Assembly (NCBI GenBank): GCA_002399085.1
Contig: DHCY01000001.1
Location: 1 to 42,285 of the forward strand
Reading direction: 5' to 3'
Source of the DNA: Anaerolineaceae bacterium UBA4890
GTDB taxonomy: Bacteria > Chloroflexota > Anaerolineae > Anaerolineales > Anaerolineaceae
DNA length: 42,285 bases
Every line of letters starts with the position of its first letter. Position 1 is the first letter of the stretch. The notes below the pieces were generated by a model. The model ran no database searches and was not told the DNA's origin. It saw only the letters and a program-made list of their open reading frames with translations. Both the position numbers and the translations under genes were made by a program. This document shows positions 39,727-42,285 of the stretch, one piece after another.

Positions 39727-40404
39727 TTAAATTGCCGCCATTGCGGTTGCTAAGGCTGATATTTGTGTTGGTGTCAGGTCTGCGTTATAAACCGAAACCG
39801 CGCTGATTGTTCCATTGAAATAGTATTGAGCTGATAGAGCCATTGAAGTTCCAATCTTAAGTGTGTTATTAAATCCGCTGTAAGTTAACCCGTGAGTTGT
39901 GCAAGTCCCATTCGTATAATGATAAGTAGGCGTAAGGCAGATATAGTTTGTGCCATTTACCCATGCGTTGGCGTTCGCAGTGGTGTAATTTCCTATTTTT
40001 GCTGATGGGCCTTTGTATCTGCCATAAATAGAATACTCATTTTCCCAGGCAAGAACCCCAAAAAATACTGCATAGTAATTAGCAACGTTCCAATTGTCAT
40101 GGCGCATGATTATTGACCAATTGCTGGCTGATGAGATTGTCAGTCCAGTAAGTAGATAAGCTCCAGAGTTTTGCGTCCAGCCAGCAGAATCCCAATCGGG
40201 AGCATGTGTGCCTTCGTCATCAGCGTTATACAATCCAGGGTTGGCAAGATTAACAAGCGAATCAGCATAATCCGCCGCACCCTTTGGCTGATAAGCTGCA
40301 ACACAATTCGGCGCTAAGTTCCACCAAGTTCCAGAGTCTGCCCTCTTGACACTTCTGCCGAGTGCACCCTGTATGCCGTAGCGTGAGCCGAGTGCTGTTA
40401 TCAT
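39727..40404 (-). CDS. Phage LamG-like structural protein
   Basis: 225 residues. Beta-rich, with the pattern of LamG/concanavalin-like domains: CVAAYQPKGAADYADSLVNL near the N-terminus, WSIIMRHDNWN, and the late YFNGTISAVSVYNADLTPTQ, which is the typical last strand of such domains in phage and bacterial surface proteins (usually written G.i..v.iYn..Lt..qi). No signal peptide. Likely binds host surface glycans. Its ATG overlaps the stop codon of the 31-codon gene just upstream (ATGA), so translation is probably coupled. Confidence 0.72.
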   Translation of the reverse strand: MITALGSRYGIQGALGRSVKRADSGTWWNLAPNCVAAYQPKGAADYADSLVNLANPGLYNADDEGTHAPDWDSAGWTQNSGAYLLTGLTISSASNWSIIMRHDNWNVANYYAVFFGVLAWENEYSIYGRYKGPSAKIGNYTTANANAWVNGTNYICLTPTYHYTNGTCTTHGLTYSGFNNTLKIGTSMALSAQYYFNGTISAVSVYNADLTPTQISALATAMAAI

Positions 40405-40496
40405 GCTTGCCTCCGATAAGCCCGTATGCGGAAAATCCAGCGGTCAGGGTCGTGGTACTCGACGAACTTGCGCCCTCGTCTAACTTCTGATTTCAA
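40401..40496 (-). CDS. 31-residue phage protein, overlapping both neighbours
   Basis: 31 residues from TTG, too short for most gene finders. GGAGG lies five bases before the TTG. The TTG shares two bases with the TGA stop of the endolysin gene, and its own TGA overlaps the ATG of the LamG-like gene as ATGA. It encodes a very basic peptide: FVEYHDPDRWIFRIR in the middle, with six Arg/Lys in the first ten residues or so. The tight overlaps and ribosome-binding site are the evidence; no family is known. Confidence 0.6.
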   Translation of the reverse strand: MKSEVRRGRKFVEYHDPDRWIFRIRAYRRQA

Positions 40497-41752
40497 AGTG
40501 TCCTCCGATAGCTAACAATTCGATATACTTTATTTTGATACTTACTGAGATTAATCAACGTGCCCGTATCCGGGTCAACTGCCCACCAACCATCGGAGCG
40601 TTCACCAACGATCAAGACCCAATGCTGGTTGAGCGCACCGCCTGCGTAGAAGTCGACAAGACCCAGCGCGGGGCGTTTGCTACTCAGTATGGAACGTGCC
40701 TGTGTTTCCCAGCCAGTGCCATTCCAGTACCAGGTGTAGTCAGATAGTTCCCGTTGTATCTTGTCAGGGAATAACACACCTGGGTATTTCCAGTACATTG
40801 CCGCGTACTTGATGCCGCCCACGTAGTTGTACTGATAGCCGTTTCGTGTGCCGAGCATAATGTTGAGCCTATGAGGGTCTATATCAATACCGAGATAATC
40901 AAGGTAGTTTGCTACATTTGTGACTAAGCAACCCTGATGTTTCATCAACACGCCGCTTGACCCCATTCTGTCATTCGCCCATCTTGGGTCGTGCTGTGAC
41001 CAGAGTTTCACTTTCAGCAATCCGTTCCAGTCGTCTTCAACTGGCTCTGGTTCTGGATTGCTGATAATCGGCAAGTAGACGTTATGCGTTCCCCGCCCGA
41101 AGTAAGCGTCTAATTCTGCTCTCGTGCCGTTGAATCGGTTTTGGTCGACATAGTATGAACCTACGCCAACCTCTCGCCCCTTGCCTTTTTCGCAAGTCTG
41201 ATGGAACAGCCATTTGTTTACGCCGATAGGCATCAACGGTGGCGGCGGCATCTCTGGAGTGAACAAAGGATAAGGCAATGCCGTCCGATAATACGCCAAC
41301 CACCAGTCAGCGTTTATAAGGCGTGGGTCGGTCAGAAGCATATTGTCCTGTAGCCAATACTTGCGAGAATAGAGGATTGGATATCTGCCAGTCACCTCTT
41401 TAATCCGTTCCATCATAACGAGTACCCGTCTTGAAACTTCCGCTTTTGACAATCCGTGACCGCTCTTTTCGAGGTCGAGCACCAGTCTGTCATACTTCCA
41501 GTCAACGCCTGCTTGTGTTACAATGTCGCACAAGTGATTAGCCTGTCGTAGAGGGTCGTCACTTAGCCAGACGTAACAGTACGCCCCTCGATTATGGCCA
41601 GCCAGCCCTTGCCAGTTTGCGTAGAATTTAGGGTCGGTATAACCCCAGGATTCTGTTGCTTTCACAAACACAAAAGCAGCATTGGCTCTCATTTTGGCAT
41701 GGTCATTCACGCCATTCCACTTGCTTATGTCAATGCCAAATTGTAGTGTCAT
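40493..41752 (-). CDS. Two-domain phage endolysin: GH25 lysozyme + C39-like peptidase
   Basis: 419 residues. GH25 muramidase (about 1-225): FGIDISKWNGV at the start with the first acidic residue, VFVKATESWGYTDP, and RLVLDLEKS holding the DxE pair. The linker contains NVYLPIISNPEPEP. The C-terminal part (about 248-419) resembles C39-like papain-fold peptidases: LWSQHDPRWANDRMG, HQGCLVTNVANYLDYLG with the putative Cys in QGC, NQHWVLIVGE with His, and WWAVDPDTG with Asp. It should cut peptidoglycan glycans and perhaps peptide bonds. No signal peptide, so release would need a holin, which is not seen in the window. The ribosome-binding site is AAGGTG. Confidence 0.9.
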   Translation of the reverse strand: MTLQFGIDISKWNGVNDHAKMRANAAFVFVKATESWGYTDPKFYANWQGLAGHNRGAYCYVWLSDDPLRQANHLCDIVTQAGVDWKYDRLVLDLEKSGHGLSKAEVSRRVLVMMERIKEVTGRYPILYSRKYWLQDNMLLTDPRLINADWWLAYYRTALPYPLFTPEMPPPPLMPIGVNKWLFHQTCEKGKGREVGVGSYYVDQNRFNGTRAELDAYFGRGTHNVYLPIISNPEPEPVEDDWNGLLKVKLWSQHDPRWANDRMGSSGVLMKHQGCLVTNVANYLDYLGIDIDPHRLNIMLGTRNGYQYNYVGGIKYAAMYWKYPGVLFPDKIQRELSDYTWYWNGTGWETQARSILSSKRPALGLVDFYAGGALNQHWVLIVGERSDGWWAVDPDTGTLINLSKYQNKVYRIVSYRRTL

Positions 41753-41807
41753 AGCTGCACCTTCTTAATTGTTTGGTAGCGGTTGATTTCTTCGCAGTTG
41801 GGCTGAA

Positions 41808-42191
41808 TCATGGTTTGATTTCCTCTTTCCATAACCAACTAAGTGAAATTGCTTCTGCGCCAGTCAAACAGGAATCCGGTAACCGTTCCGGGTCAATCGG
41901 TGCAGAGGTCAATTCGATTTCTGCCTCAAACTCCCCCCGAATCTCGTCCTCAAAAGTCTTTACGTTTTCAGGTTTAATCCTGAATTGCCCGGTTTGATTT
42001 TCCCCGTCAAAAACTTCCTCGCCATATTTTTTCAAGACTTCCGTTCTGAATTCCTGCGCCTTATCAAAAATAGGTCTGATTTCCTCGACAACTTTCCCGA
42101 GTTGAATCGCCACCGCTAAAGGAAGTTTCTGTTCTAACAAGGCACTCAAAGCCTTGTCTGAATTTAGTAATTTAGCAATTGTTGTTTTCAT
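41808..42191 (-). CDS. Phage DUF1617-like protein
   Basis: 127 residues. IAKLLNSDKALSALLEQKLP is followed by a helix (VEEIRPIFDKAQEFRTEVLK), then KKYGEEVFDGE and a final acidic part (FEAEIELTSAPIDPERLP). This pattern of a long helix pair plus KYGE fits small phage proteins of the DUF1617 type often found in tail modules. Role unknown. AAGGA lies a few bases upstream. It starts 20 bp after the gene cut by the window edge. Confidence 0.6.
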   Translation of the reverse strand: MKTTIAKLLNSDKALSALLEQKLPLAVAIQLGKVVEEIRPIFDKAQEFRTEVLKKYGEEVFDGENQTGQFRIKPENVKTFEDEIRGEFEAEIELTSAPIDPERLPDSCLTGAEAISLSWLWKEEIKP

Positions 42192-42211
42192 GTTTATCCT
42201 TATTTCTTTTT

Positions 42212-42285
42212 CTAAAGCGTTAGGTAACCGCCATAAATAGTTGATCCAAGACGGTTATTTATAAAGTGATCCATTTGCCGGTTCG
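42212..42285 (-). CDS. Partial phage gene (3' end)
   Basis: Minus-strand frame open to the window edge, with a visible C-terminus MDHFINNRLGSTIYGGYLTL before the TAG. It ends 20 bp upstream of the DUF1617-like start and belongs to the same strand and module. Identity not known; the true start is outside the window. Confidence 0.45.
   Translation of the reverse strand, partial: NRQMDHFINNRLGSTIYGGYLTL

Noticed and set aside
42276..42285. Second attachment site at the window end (GGTTCG)
   Set aside because: Only six to eight bases resemble the tRNA, too few to call; the prophage appears to continue past the window.

Overview
The window looks like a piece of a Chloroflexota genome, most likely class Anaerolineae. 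This is inferred from the style of the proteins: a secreted protein ending in FLPLILK, a lipoprotein with a TPT-rich linker, a DUF438/hemerythrin/PAS protein, several SPFH proteins, a clostripain-type peptidase, and intergenic regions full of small GC-rich palindromes and dispersed repeats. No rRNA or other taxonomic marker is present, so the class assignment is tentative. Coding is dense and mostly on the minus strand.

Layout. 1-550: an array of 53-bp tandem repeats with nested palindromes. 666-3642: two convergent SPFH (stomatin/flotillin-like) genes separated by two hairpins. 3864-9902: a 2012-residue secreted GH13 amylase/pullulanase with its own promoter, a LacI-type operator and a terminator. 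10292-18131: a plus-strand defence operon made of a Type IIG restriction-modification enzyme, a zinc-ribbon + deoxyribosyltransferase-like protein, and the two-gene Gabija system (gajA, gajB). 18186-24079: a nuclease lipoprotein, a DUF438/PAS sensor, NAD(P)H-hydrate dehydratase, and a two-gene malate operon (Ldh_2-type dehydrogenase followed by malic enzyme). 24363-26520: a three-gene minus-strand cluster containing a DUF6345 caspase-like peptidase, a protein with a propeptide-like part, and an unknown 162-residue protein. 26913-36016: mostly household and envelope genes (VOC protein, a split DUF998 membrane protein, YbaN-like protein, clostripain-family peptidase, DMT transporter with a histidine-rich tail, GlsB/SRPBCC pair, prohibitin-like SPFH, MFS transporter), with a dense dispersed-repeat island at 34233-34741. 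36388-42285: tRNA-Val(CAC), then a tyrosine recombinase and the start of a prophage whose tail and lysis genes run toward the tRNA. The right end of the prophage lies outside the window.

Main points of interest. (1) The Type IIG gene has been invaded in frame by several copies of palindromic sequences that also occur in intergenic DNA nearby. One 141-bp unit is tandemly duplicated so that the SAM-binding motif DPACGSGS is present twice. This resembles the Rickettsia palindromic elements that insert into genes. (2) The deoxyribosyltransferase-like gene sits between the R-M gene and Gabija in one operon and is a candidate extra defence effector. (3) The DUF6345 cluster looks like a caspase-fold peptidase with a propeptide-like partner encoded in trans; I know of no described function. 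(4) The MFS reading frame runs into an 18-bp repeat array that encodes in-frame MTDEPR units with many possible starts. (5) A 31-codon phage gene, overlapping both its neighbours, lies between the endolysin and a tail gene.
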